Position numbers and translations under genes: made by a program. This document shows, one piece after another, positions 35,184 through 48,779 of a stretch of 64,000 nt of DNA; position 1 is the stretch's first letter, and each line of letters opens with the position of its first letter. The notes under the pieces were generated by a model. That model searched no databases. It saw only the letters and a program-made list of their open reading frames with translations, and was not told the DNA's origin. Origin of the DNA: Chamaecrista fasciculata (Eukaryota; Streptophyta; Magnoliopsida; Fabales; Fabaceae); contig QANZ01035159.1 of NCBI GenBank assembly GCA_003254925.1, positions 17,214 through 81,213 of the forward strand. The letters run 5' to 3'.

Positions 35184-37700
35184 TTAAAGTGGATAAGCCT
35201 CAATAATGGAAAGAAAAGCTGGGATGGTGACAATGTTATAACGAGGAAAGCCAGCTTGTTGTAGCAGATTCTTCCATTGCAACTCAGTCCTCTCTTTTCC
35301 ACCGGTATGTGCAGACATAAACAAATCTAACACAAAGGCAGTGTCATCGAACATTCCATGACCTTCTTCCTTCAGAACAAATTCTGCTAAAATAACCTTT
35401 CCTCTCTGTTCTGGTATTGCTTTCTTGCAATTTTTCAATATCTTTATGCAATCATCATCGCTCCAATCATGCAATATCCACTGCATCATATAAACAATAT
35501 GTAATTAGCGCTGAATCGCTGAAGTACAATGGTTCTGTCTGTTCAACACATTTCTCACCAAGAGTGGATCCGCCGAAGTACGATCCATTAAAGTATGTAA
35601 ATTATTGATTTGTACGGTACATATATTAAAATGATCAAGTATTAAATTACTTTAATGGACTCTCCAAATCAAATAATTCATATACTTGACAGGATCTGTA
35701 CTTTAGTGGATCTGTTTCCTCACCAAACATGGTCTCTCCACGTGGCGCTATATTTCATGAGTGCTACTTTTTGGCATTCCATTAGTAGTTTAGTATACTA
35801 TACTTTTACTGTTTCAATTTTCTTTGTTTTACCCTATGTAATAATAATAATAATATGTTTATTTATTTTTGGAAATTATAAGATTAATATAAATTATTGT
35901 TTTTGATATTCTTAAGTCACTCAGTAAAAGAATAAAATAATTTTAAATTTTTTTTGAAGCGATTTTGTTGCTTTGGTCTTATATGTATTAATGTATTCAA
36001 CTTTTCATATGTTTTTTATATCTATGTCCCTTATTTCATTTTGATAAAAAATATTTCAAAAGTGTAAATTGATCCTATATATATACTACTATATATACAA
36101 ATTGTTTAAAATTAATGCTGACGTTAGATTCCATTAATTTCTCTATGGGTCCTTCTTATATGTGCCCTTAGGACACATGTTAAGGTTTCTTTTGATTGGT
36201 CAAGTGAGTTTTCAAACATTAAAAATTATCTTTTAAATGAATTTTTGTAAATTTCAAGATATGAGATGCTCTACTAACCTGAAAATGTGCCTTAAGGACA
36301 CATGTTAGATAAATCATTTTTCTATTAAACGATGATGTGATATTTTAATGTGACAGTTCTTTTCTATGAAAAGAATATGACATTTTCTCTTTTGTCTTGG
36401 ACTTCAGTTTTATTAATTTTCTGACTTTTCTGTCTCTCACTTCTCAAGAAGGACCCAAAATGAGAATGAAAATGCTACATCAGATTATTATATCATCATT
36501 TAACNTTTTAAATGAATTTTCGTAGATTTCAAGATATGAGATACTCTACTAACCAATCAGAAGAAACCTTAAAATGTGCCTTAAGGGCACATGTTAGATA
36601 AATGATGATGTGATATTTTAATGTGACAATTCTTTCCTATGAAAAGAATATGACATTTTCTCTTTTGTCTTGGACTTCAGTTTTATTAATTTTCTGACTT
36701 TTCTGTCTCTCACTTCTAAAGAAGGACCCAAAATGAGAATGAAAATGCTACATCAGATTATTATATCATCATTTAACAAAAAAAAAGTAACAGCATTTAA
36801 CGTGATAACCAATTTGAAACAAGTTACATACATATGAGACCATTTTGAAATTTCTGAAATATCTTGGACCAAAATGAAATAAGAGCCATAAATAAATGGA
36901 GCAGTTTAAAGCTGATATACCTTCATGAAAACAGCATCAGCATGAGGAATAGAGTGGAACATGTCTCCTCCCACGTGAGTGACTCTCTCGTATTGAGGTG
37001 CGGTAGCGATCACATGCGGCTGATCAAAGTTGATGCATTTGATGTGCGGATAGGATTTGACAATCTCTGATACTGTCCCTCCGATTCCTCCTCCAACATC
37101 CACTAATGATTCAATGCTCTCGAACCCATCCTTATACCCTGCGATGATGCCACTCATTAAAATCCTAGCCGTACACTCCATCGACTCATTGAACATCTTG
37201 TTGAATTCTGGGTTCTCCAATGCATAATCCCAAATCTCAGACCCGTGAGCCTTCTTGAAGGCGGACCCACCAGTCCCAGTCCCACCTTCTCTCACGCATT
37301 GACTCAAATAGTGTAAAGGCGCCGAGAACCATGGTTCCATAAGAATCATCCCCACAAGGTTTAGTTGGTTCGACTCACGTACGAGCCATCTCGAAGCGTA
37401 GGTCAGGTCGTACAGCGTGTCTCCGCCGTCGGATGGCTGATGAGCGCTGAAGATCCTACGGCGGACGAGGAGCCTTATGATGCGCCCCAGGCACGTGATG
37501 TCAGGAGAGGGTGCATTAGAGAGAGCCGAAACTATCTGGGACAAGCTCATTGGTCCACCGTGGCGTTGTATGATATCTGGTATGCGCAGCTCCACAGCAG
37601 ATCTGAGAGCCATGGAATCTGCATAGCTGAACATGTACTTCCATACGTCAGCTTGGCCTTGTAACATCAATAATGCCTCATTATTATTACTCTCTCCCAT
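35184..37700 (-). CDS. Class I O-methyltransferase (COMT superfamily), intact
   Basis: Two exons, 37700-36921 and 35480-35184, phase-0 intron (AAG|GT ... CAG|TGG), 358 aa, the usual length. The start is the ATG at 37700, beginning MGESNNNEALLMLQGQADVW. The N-terminal half is the helical dimerisation domain (KYMFSYADSMALRSAVEL, then a winged-helix-like GGPMSLSQIVSALS block). The C-terminal half is the SAM-binding Rossmann domain, with VDVGGGIGG and HVGGDMFHSIP. The catalytic histidine lies at the start of exon 2 in [11 protein letters not shown] (about residue 264), and GGKERTELQW follows. Family knowledge says such enzymes methylate hydroxyls of phenolics, alkaloid precursors or indoleamines; the substrate cannot be read here. 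Oddities: FDQPHV instead of FDLPHV, and APLHYL instead of APWHYL with a six-residue GTGTGG-type insertion nearby, both close to regions that shape substrate or cofactor pockets. The 1440-bp intron contains a duplicated segment around a single N. Confidence 0.88.
36170..36790. repeat. Direct duplication around a single N, in OMT intron
   Basis: About 270 bp (36220-36504: TTTCAAGATATGAGATGCTC, ATGACATTTTCTCTTTTGTC, GAGAATGAAAATGCTACATC) is repeated at 36506-36777 with few differences; the N at 36505 lies exactly at the joint. GCCCTTAGGACACATGTTAAGG and its complement suggest the unit itself comes from an inverted-repeat element. Confidence 0.65.
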
Positions 37701-37948
37701 CTCTCTCTCTCTCATTATCTGATAGATGCCTTCAAAAGAAACAGCCATCTCTATTTAAATCATGTAACCAACATAGCAAACTAGGCTGAAATTTTTCATG
37801 AATCACATAAATATATATTATGTTATGATTTAATATTAAGCCGGACTGCCGGACAATATTATTTCCTTATTAAGTTTGGAACCGACGTCATGCATATATA
37901 TATATTAGCAAGTAGCACCCACATGACATCCATCTAGTACTGTGTTCG

Positions 37949-38159
37949 TTAAATTATGCCCAATTGCCCAGGGTTGTTTAAAAAGTTACGTACTGTAGTT
38001 AGAAATAAAGGATATCAATATAAAAAATCTAGTATTTGTTTAACTTGTTAGGTACAAGCCATCTCGTGTGTTTACGTTATTCCGGCCGGCCAATTCCCAT
38101 TATGAATCTGGTTTCTTAAAGTTACGCATCGTATTGAAAAACTTCTCAAGTTCTTTTTT
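37949..38159. repeat. OMT upstream block (copy 3)
   Basis: Matches 11889-12130 and partly 9890-9975. It ends in the assembly gap, so the rest of the promoter region of the intact OMT is not visible. Confidence 0.6.
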
Positions 38160-38416
38160 NNNNNNNNNNNNNNNNNNNNNNNNNNNNNNNNNNNNNNNNN
38201 NNNNNNNNNNNNNNNNNNNNNNNNNNNNNNNNNNNNNNNNNNNNNNNNNNNNNNNNNNNNNNNNNNNNNNNNNNNNNNNNNNNNNNNNNNNNNNNNNNNN
38301 NNNNNNNNNNNNNNNNNNNNNNNNNNNNNNNNNNNNNNNNNNNNNNNNNNNNNNNNNNNNNNNNNNNNNNNNNNNNNNNNNNNNNNNNNNNNNNNNNNNN
38401 NNNNNNNNNNNNNNNN
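38160..38416. other. Assembly gap (257 N)
   Basis: The gap starts after a T run and ends inside a GGTACC foldback element, whose left arm is missing. Confidence 0.95.
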
Positions 38417-38771
38417 TTTGGTACCCTGTGGTTTGAAACCTGACACTTTGGTACCCTGTGGTATTCTTCATTAACACTTTGGTACCTTTTGGAGCTATTT
38501 TGTAATTTTAAACATAACAATTTTTCAAAAATTACATATTGACCCCAAAAAATTTTCAAAAAAATTACAAAAAGGTCCCTGAATACATATTATCTAGGGA
38601 CTAAAATGAAAACTTAAAAAAAATATTGGGGTCGATATGTAATTTTTCAAAATTTGTTATGGTTAAAATTACAAAATAACCCCAAAGGGTACCAAAATGT
38701 TAATGGAGAATACCATAGGGTACCAAAGTGAAATAGGGTCAAACCACAGGGTACCAAAGTATAATTTACCC
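38417..38771. mobile_element. GGTACC foldback element, left end in gap
   Basis: TTTGGTACCCTGTGGTTTGA at the start and GGGTACCAAAGTATAATTTACCC at the end match the complete copy at 46682-47057; the middle has the same ATTACATATTGACCCC hairpin core. Confidence 0.7.
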
Positions 38772-40073
38772 TATTATTTAATTATTTTTAAATCATCACA
38801 AAGAACGGTCAAATTTAAATCTATCGTCCATATTAATTAATAGTGGGAGACTCGAGTTCTCATTGATCAATTAATTAATTCTTTATATATATATATATAA
38901 TGAGAGAACTAACCTTGTCTCCACTTATTTCTGGCTTTTCTTTCCTTGTCTTCGTGTCTCTGCTTCTATCCTTTTTCTTTTACTGCTTTAACTATGTTTT
39001 CTAGCTTCTCGTTTGTATGTTTCTTTTTGTTGGAACTTCTCGTTTGTATGTTTATTTGGGGCTACCTTTCCGTTTGTTTGTAACTTGATCGTTGTACTAA
39101 TCTCTTTAATATTAGATTTCACTTTCTACCAAAAAATAAAAAAAAATAGAGGGTCGAGCTCAACCGCTAATTCGTATATAATGTTGCCTACTTATTATCA
39201 TTCTCTGAACCGTAAATTAAACCTTGTCCTGGCTAATTTATTCTCTGAATAAAAATTTGAATTTAGATGGGCAAGTGTTCGTTAATTCTAGAAACTATAT
39301 AAGATGTATTTTACTTGAGGTAATTCATTAAATTTAGACAAAAACCTATTTTAGTCCCTAATGTTTGCCTAATATTCCATTTTAGTCCCTAATTTTGTTT
39401 TTGTTCCGTTTTAGTTCCTAAAGTTGTCAAGAAATTTCATTGTTAGTTTCTGATCAAGTGATTCCATCTATTTTCCTCGGTTAAAAAAATGAAAAATAAA
39501 GGAGAAAATTGCAAAAATGACCCTTATAAAGTGATTTTTCTTATATCTCATTATTTTTCTTTTTTAGTGTCAATTGTATTCCTAATTAGCAGATACAATT
39601 GACTCAAATGTAAAACATTTGAGATACAATTGATTTAAAAAAAATTCGAGATATAATTGAAATTGATCTCATACTTTAGGGGTACAATAATTGACCCAAA
39701 AAAAACTTCAGGTATAATTAAAATTGACTTCATACTTTAGAATATCAAAAATATTTTTGCCATATTTTTTATTTGAAATATTTAAATAAACTGAAAGTCA
39801 AACTACCCAAGCGTGGAAACAAACACAAACTCAAACTTCTATTACATCTGGATCATGATGAAACTCGTATCATAACTTAAGTTTCTGCATACAGCACTAT
39901 ATATTTGATGATCTTGAGTAAAAGCTACGAAGTCATTATTATAGTATTCAACATTTATTTAATAGGACTTAGCAAAGTGCCACATCATGGGGACAGCTTG
40001 AGGCAACATTTAATTTATTCCCAAATGAGTAGGATATATATCTGTAACACAAATGGCCATGTCAGCTGAGACA

Positions 40074-42277
<2,204 letters not shown>

Positions 42278-42745
42278 TGATTTCTACTTTACAAATGAAC
42301 TGTAGTACGTGTTCAGTAATATGATTGATCTTTGATACCTTCCTCTTCTCCAAAGGGCTATTATATATATACACATATTATAAGCAACAATGATGTAATT
42401 GATTACTCCGAAGTATGTGGACAATGATGTAATTAAGAGGTTTGAATTAGATTCATAGGATTAGGAACTGTTCATGTAATTATGTCAAATTAAATTTGAC
42501 TTTGACTTTTGTTTTTGCTTGAAAAATTGGAGTTGGTAAACTTTCAAATCAGCCGAGAGCAGACAATCTAGAACAGAAAAACGGAGATGATCCCCTATAA
42601 TTCCCAAGCTTGAAATTCTCCTAAAATTGACCTCATCTCAACCGTCCAATTGATCTGACTTTTAGAATCACGCCACGTGCACGTAGCTCCCGCATGGATA
42701 GGTTCTTGACTTCTTGGTGAATGGTTAGTGATGATTATGATTTTA

Positions 42746-43000
42746 GGGTAAATTACACTTTGGTACCTTGTGGTATTCTCCGTTAACATTTTGGTACTCT
42801 GAACTTTAATTCTGTTAGAAAATTAACGGAAATTGGAATTTATGAAGCTATTCTATAATTTTAACCATAACAAATTTTACAAAAATTACATATTGACCCT
42901 TAATATTTTCAGAAAATTACAAATAAGTCTCTGAATACATATTATCTAGAGACTAAAATGAAAACTATAAAAAAAAATTTGGAGTAAAAATAAATTTTTT
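42746..43000. repeat. Half of a GGTACC foldback element
   Basis: GGGTAAATTACACTTTGGTACC at the start, the ATTACATATTGACCC core and a 3' part that breaks off near 43000 without the right terminus. Confidence 0.6.
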
Positions 43001-43089
43001 ATATATATGCTTTTCTCTGAATACATATTATCTCTGAATACATATTAGCATGTAAGTTAAAATTGATCGAATAACATGATACAATATCT

Positions 43090-43790
43090 ATCAAACTAGA
43101 GGGCTTGATAGAAAATGCAGATTACGATGACATTACAGAAATTAACAGATACAATGTCAATGTAAATTAAATTCATATTTTATTGAAGAAAAAATAAATA
43201 TTCAAAAAATATCATAATATTTTAAAAAATAATACATCAAAGATAAAATTAAAAATAAATATCTTTTATTTTAATATCTACTAAATATTTATTTTTAAAT
43301 TAGTCTCTATTTAATATTGAAAATATTTTTTATTTCAAAGTATAATTGAATCTTAAAAGTAAATATTTTTTCATTTAATATCTATTAAATATTTGATTTT
43401 AGTTTAATTGCAATTAATGTCAAATTTTTATTAAGAAAAATATAACCATATCAATTATCTATCAAATGTCAAAAGTCAAATCCTAAACCTAATTTGTTTG
43501 TCTTTCTTATTCGATCTTTCTTTTTGTCGCCTCCTATGTGTCAACCCACCCGGTCCGATCCGGGTTTTCTATCATGCTAAATTGAAAACTCGGGTCCTAA
43601 AATATTAAAATGTACAGTTGAATTGTTAAAAGAATTAAATAACACGTGTAATGTATATCTCAATTATCAAAATTATATAGTACCACGTACACTTGAGCAA
43701 CTGTTTAAACTTTAAATAATAAAAGAAAAAAGATATAAAACTACGTTAAATTTTTTCCTCTTCTAGGCTGAATTTTTATATATGAATGAA
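43090..43790 (-). pseudogene. Ghost OMT locus: flanks without exons
   Basis: GAAAATGCAGATTACGATGACATTACAGAAATTAAC at 43110-43145 matches the 3' flank of the OMTs (19798, 46080), and GCTGAATTTTTATATATGAATGAATGACGAAGCCGTA near 43767 matches the 5' flank near 48320. The 600 bp between is AT-rich repeat-like DNA with no OMT exon. I infer a tandem copy whose coding part was lost. Confidence 0.35.
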
Positions 43791-44756
43791 TGACGAAGCC
43801 GTACGCAAAACAAGCTAATTAATGGCCAATGGCCCAATATCTACGATTGCCGGTTTTTTTTCCATCTCCAGCTATACTTTTTTTTCTTTGTAAAGTAATA
43901 TACATTAACAGGTGTTTTTTTTTTCATATATACATAACTAAATTATTTTTAATGTTCATACTTCATATGGTACCGGATTCATTGAACACCTTACCTAAGG
44001 CTCGTCGGAGCTACAAATACGTAATTTAGATACCGAAAAAGAAACAATACCTGTAAGTAAATTTATATTAAAAAAAGTATAGAGGTGAAAAAAATCATCA
44101 TATATTGCCGTGTAGTTCTAGCTGGCTTCTAGTTAATCAAAGACTTTAACAATTGCTATAATGAATATGCATTAGCTTTGGAATGTAGAACTCACCATAT
44201 TTCGAGTAAACTAATAATTTATAAATTTGATTTTTGAAAGATAACCAAATGTTGGAGAATAGTATAAAATTATAGGATACCATTAGTCCAAAGTCACGTC
44301 ACAAATAAAAAGACTAACCTTAAAGAGTCGCATCCCCCAATAATTTAAGAAGCGACATTCCATAGGATTAATTGAATTCTTCTTGTTTCTCTAACAATGA
44401 CTCATAACAATAGAAAATAAAATTTAGCAAATTATTTTCGTCAGCTCGTCATGTTCTGATCAAAATAGTCCATAAACATTGTATCTAATAAAATAAGTCC
44501 ATCAAACATTAAAATGCTTTAATACTCATAAAATATTTTAAAACTCATCAACCATTATCATTTCTTAACCTATAAATTAACTTAACAAATTTAATCACCA
44601 TAAAATGACAGTTTATATTAGGAAATATGATTAGAAAATAATAATGATAAAAGATATTATTGACTCTACCTTATCTTACCAATATGGGACTTTCTTTGAC
44701 ACAAAGATAATGTACATAGCTGTACAGATAGCACAATATTAGAGATCATAGTTAAA

Positions 44757-44905
44757 AAGGTTGGCCCAATTGGTAAGGAGTTAAGGTCGTGAGTTCAATT
44801 CCCACTCGCAAAGATCAACTCACCTAAACTTTTATTTAAAAAAAATGTCATTTGAGTAGTCTTTTCTTTCTCAATGAGTTGTTTATATATATATATATAT
44901 GGCAC
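44757..44905 (+). repeat. Possible tRNA-derived SINE remnant
   Basis: TTGGCCCAATTGG resembles a Pol III A box and GAGTTCAATTCCC a B box, followed by an AT-rich tail. The spacing between boxes is shorter than in a tRNA, and no target duplicate was found. Confidence 0.3.
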
Positions 44906-44941
44906 GATATAAGATATTGTTTCTTTTGTTAGTACGTTTTT

Positions 44942-45600
44942 CTTCTTTTTTTTTTGATAATAACGTGGAAACTTAGATTACTGGAATAATGTTTGAGTAC
45001 AAAAGCATAGAAGGGACATAACAGACACACTTAAAAGACAACAAGGAACAATACATAAGAAAGACATAAAACAAAATACAAAGATGAAGATAAAAAATGG
45101 AAGGCCAGGAGTGAAAAGAAAAGGAAGGAGGGTTCATGAGAGATATCTTGCAGGAAGGCAAGACTCAAAAAAGGAGGCAAGGAGATGTAGGTAGTGTGTT
45201 GCAACTGTTTTCTTCTGCCATGGTTATCCAAAAAATCAGCACATGAGTTCGTCTCTCTAAGTGTGTGTCTCATGCACTAGCTGTCAAAGGAACATAGCAA
45301 GTTTTTGCAATTAAAGATTAGAGCATATAAAGGGTGTTGCTGAGTTATTTTATCCGATAAGACACAATTAATTGCAGCAGTACAATCAGATTCAAGAATG
45401 ATCTTTTTAATATTGAGTGGGCCAGCTCAATCCCTCTAAAGATGGCCCAAAGTTCAGCCTTGAGTGAGTGGCCATAACCAATAATTTCAGAGAAACCCGC
45501 AACAAAATTTCCATTCTCATCCCTTAAGATACCTCCAGCACTAATATGGTTCAACTTAGTAGACCCATCAGTGTTCATCTTGTAGAAATTCCATTGCACA
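44942..45600 (-). mobile_element. Truncated LINE (RNase H-like domain, 3' end)
   Basis: Minus-strand frame 45599-45345 reads NFYKMNTDGSTKL, ISAGGILRDENGNFVAGFS and SLKAELWAIFRGIELA, the RNase H-like domain found at the end of plant LINE ORF2. After a break, RETNSCADFLDNHG (near 45240) matches the domain's C-terminal REANRCADxLAN motif. An A-rich tail (complement of the T run at about 44950) marks the 3' end. The ORF is interrupted and the reverse transcriptase is missing. Confidence 0.7.
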
Positions 45601-46681
45601 GAAAATTAATAGAAATTGTAGAAAAGGGAAGCTTTTGAAAAATCAAAATATTCTTTAAAATGTAGATAAAAATCGTTCGCCAGTAAGTAGGGTAAAGGTT
45701 TTTCAAGAGGTCTAGCTGATGCCTTTAATAGTCTATGTCTGTTACTTAGATCATGATTCCAAGAGAGCAAGCCTTCACTTATATATATATAACTTGTATG
45801 AGAAGCTCTGTCGTCTTTAGTATGTATGCCATTTGGACTAACTTTATGTAATGAAACTATCCTTTCCGACAAAAAAAAAAGAGGACAAAACATAAGTATT
45901 GGAACCCTCATGAGGATGAAGGACTGATATGGCTGACTAATTCCAATTCTGTTGGATAGTACTATTTATTGATGTATAAAGGCAAAATGTATGTAAGCAT
46001 TATACATAATAAAACATCTTTATATATAGCTCAATCACGCAAGTTTTTGTTTTATTATGAACCTAGAGCACTATATATATAGAAAATGCAGATGCAGAAA
46101 TTAACAAAGTACAATGTATGTTAATGTAAATGAAATTCAAAGTGGATAAGCCTCAATAATGGAAAGGAAAGTCGGGATGGTAATGATTTTATAACGAGGG
46201 AAGCCAGCTTGTTGCAACAGATTTTTCCATTGCAATTCAGTCCTCTCTCGTCCGCCAGATGTATGTGCAATCATTAGCAAGTCAAACACGAAGGCAGTGT
46301 CATCGAACATTCCATGGCCATCTTCCTTCACAACAAATTCCGCTAAAATAACCTTTCCTGTCTTTTCTGGTATTGCTTTCTTGCAATTTTTCAATATCTT
46401 TATGCAATCATCATCGCTCCAATCATGCAGTATCCACTACATCACATATATAATTTGTCACACACAACATATATCTAATTAATACAACAATATATATTCA
46501 CGGTACAAGCAACCTTTTAAATTTAATTAAACAACAATCACATCTCCTCGCCTAAAGCCTAATCATTCGGATCTTTTTCATCTTTTTTTATCATCTTTAT
46601 CATTATGCCTTTCATTGAGATCACGTGCCTTTCAGAAAACAGCATATATTGACTGTCGGTGCATGGCACTTAAAAAAATTA

Positions 46682-47057
46682 GGGTAAATTACACTTTGAT
46701 AATTTGTGGTTTGACCCTATTTCAAATTGGTACCCTGTGGTTTGAAACTTGACACTTTGGTACCCTTGGTACCCTTTGGAGCTATTTTGTAATTTTAACC
46801 ATAACAAATTTTGCAAAAATTACATATTGACCCCAAAAAATTTTCAAAAAATTACAAATAGGTCCTGAATACATATTATATAGGGACTAAAATGAAAAAT
46901 TTAAAATTTTTTGGGGTCAATATGTAATTTTTGTAAAATTTATTATGGTTAAAATTACAAAATAGCTCCAAAAGGTACCAAAGTGTTAATGGAGAATACC
47001 ACAGGGTACCAAAGTGAAATAGGGTAAAACCACAGGGTACCAAAGTCTAATTTACCC
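46682..47057. mobile_element. Mutator-like foldback MITE in OMT intron
   Basis: A 376-bp near-palindrome beginning GGGTAAATTACAC and ending GTCTAATTTACCC, flanked on both sides by AAAAAATTA (46673-46681 and 47058-47066). A 9-bp target duplicate points to Mutator-type transposition. Arms contain TTTGGTACCCTGTGG-type units and the centre AAAATTTTTTGGGGTCAATA pairs with TTGACCCCAAAAAATTTT. This is the reference copy for the family, with partial copies at 205, 38417, 42746 and 51117. Confidence 0.8.
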
Positions 47058-47444
47058 AAAAAATTAAGAACAAGTTGTGTAATATTATAGAGATACCTTC
47101 ATAAAAACAGCATGAGCCTGAGGAATAGAGTGGAACATGTCTCCTCCCACGTGAGTAACTCCGTCGTATTGAGGTGCGGTAGCGATCACATGCGGCAGAT
47201 CAAAATTGATGCATTTAATGTGCGGATAGGATTTCACAATCTCCGACACCGTCCGTCCGATCCCTCCTCCAACATCCACCAATGATTCAATGCTCTCGAA
47301 CCCATCCTTATACCCTGCAACGATGCCACTCATTACAATCTTAGCCGTACAATCCATGGCATCATTGAACATGTTGTTGAAATCTGGATTCTCCGATGCA
47401 AAATCCCAAATCTCACGGCCATTAGCCTTCTGAAAAGCGATCCC

Positions 47445-47780
47445 TGTTGGATTATTTTAATCCTTGAAGTGTGGCCCATGTAACTAATAGACTAGACCTA
47501 TTAATAGAGGCCCAATTTGATGGTAGTTGGGCTTGAAGGGCATTTAGGTCTAGTAGGGTTTCAATACCCTTCCCTCTCCCTTCATATATGAGCCTCACAT
47601 TTTGGCATAAGAGGATAAGGCATGTATGGATAAGCTTAGGGGGTTCTCAACCATTAGAGAACCAAGAAAGGAAGAAGGGCTTAGGGAAGAAACTCTCTCT
47701 CTCTAAAAAGTTCAAAGGCATGGATTAAGGTACACATTCATCTACTCATTAAAATCTGAGTATTATAGTTTTATCTTACA
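47445..47780. mobile_element. Solo LTR inserted in OMT exon 1
   Basis: Starts TGTTGGATTATTTT and ends TTTTATCTTACA, i.e. TG...CA, with identical ATCCC at 47440-47444 and 47781-47785. No internal domain or second LTR exists, so it is a solo LTR left by recombination. It is not the same family as the 30427 LTR. Confidence 0.85.
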
Positions 47781-48779
47781 ATCCCACCTTCTCTAACGCA
47801 ATGGCTGAGATAGTGCCACGGGGCCAGAGGAATTGGATGGTTTTCCATCAGAAACATGTTCGCAAGGCTATGCTGGTTGGTGTCACGTAGGAGCCATCTG
47901 GAAGAGTAGGTCAAGTCGTATAACGTGTCTCCGCCGTCGGATGGATGATGAGCACTGAAAATCCTACGGCGGACGAGGAGTCGCATGATGCGGTCGAGGC
48001 ACGTGATGTCTGGAGAAGGTGCATCGGAGAGAGCAGCGATTACCTGGGTTAAGCTGATTGGTCCACCGTGGCGGTGTATGATATCGGGTATGCGCAGCTC
48101 CACAGCGGATTTGAGAGCCATGGAATCTGTGAAGTTGAACATATACTTCCATATATCAGCTTGGCCTTGTAACATCAATAATGCCTCATTGTCTTTCATT
48201 GCATTGTTAATCTCTCCCATCGATCTCTCTCTCTCTCTCTGATTATCTGGTAGATACCAAACAGGAGAGAAACTGCTAGCCACCTCTATTTCATATAATA
48301 TCATGGCAAGCTAGGCTGAATTTTTATAGACGAATCAAGCCGTATACTCATAAATATTTTATTATATTATATATATATGCATCGCAGATTCGCAGCGTCC
48401 ATGTGATCTGGATCGAATCAAGCAATTAATATGTATTGAGTTAATTTCGTCACATAAATCATGTCTTGAATTTATTTTGAAATGCAATCAATACATATAA
48501 AGCAAATTGATTCACGTCGAAAACGGATCCCCTCAAATTAGGGCCCTGTAATTCTTGTAAAATTGGGAAGATCTTGAACCTTCATCTAATTTAACGTACA
48601 CAAATTGGCCACGTCATATATTTTACATTAGTGAAACTCACGTTTTAACATTGTGTTTTTTTCTTTTTGGTAAGCGATTATTTAATTGGCATTGTGTTTC
48701 ATACCCTGGAAAGAGGTAGAAGACGCCACACTGTTTCTCTTCCCTTTGCTCCATTTTCATACGCCGGAAGTGCTCTGGC

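Larger units (their letters stand above)
46137..48220 (-). pseudogene. O-methyltransferase interrupted by a solo LTR
   Basis: Exon 1 spans 48220-47097 and exon 2 46436-46137, with the same phase-0 intron as the intact OMTs. Exon 1 starts MGEINNAMKDNEALLMLQGQ and is normal to CVREGG, then a 336-bp LTR (47445-47780) with a 5-bp duplicate ATCCC interrupts it; the frame stops five codons or so later. Beyond the LTR the frame resumes (AF.KANGREIWDFASENPD), keeping VDVGGGIGR, the donor, the exon 2 acceptor, [11 protein letters not shown] and the IIEAYPL end. Apart from the insertion I see no stop or shift, so inactivation is probably recent. A product of about 148 residues could be made, comprising only the dimerisation domain. 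The intron also contains the 46682-47057 foldback element. Confidence 0.88.

Noticed and set aside
44757..44905. A functional tRNA gene
   Set aside because: Box-like motifs are too close together and no cloverleaf could be drawn; kept only as a weak SINE remnant.
45606..45911. A 101-codon minus frame as a separate gene
   Set aside because: It is adjacent to LINE RNase H sequence, lacks known motifs and is probably LINE-derived or chance.
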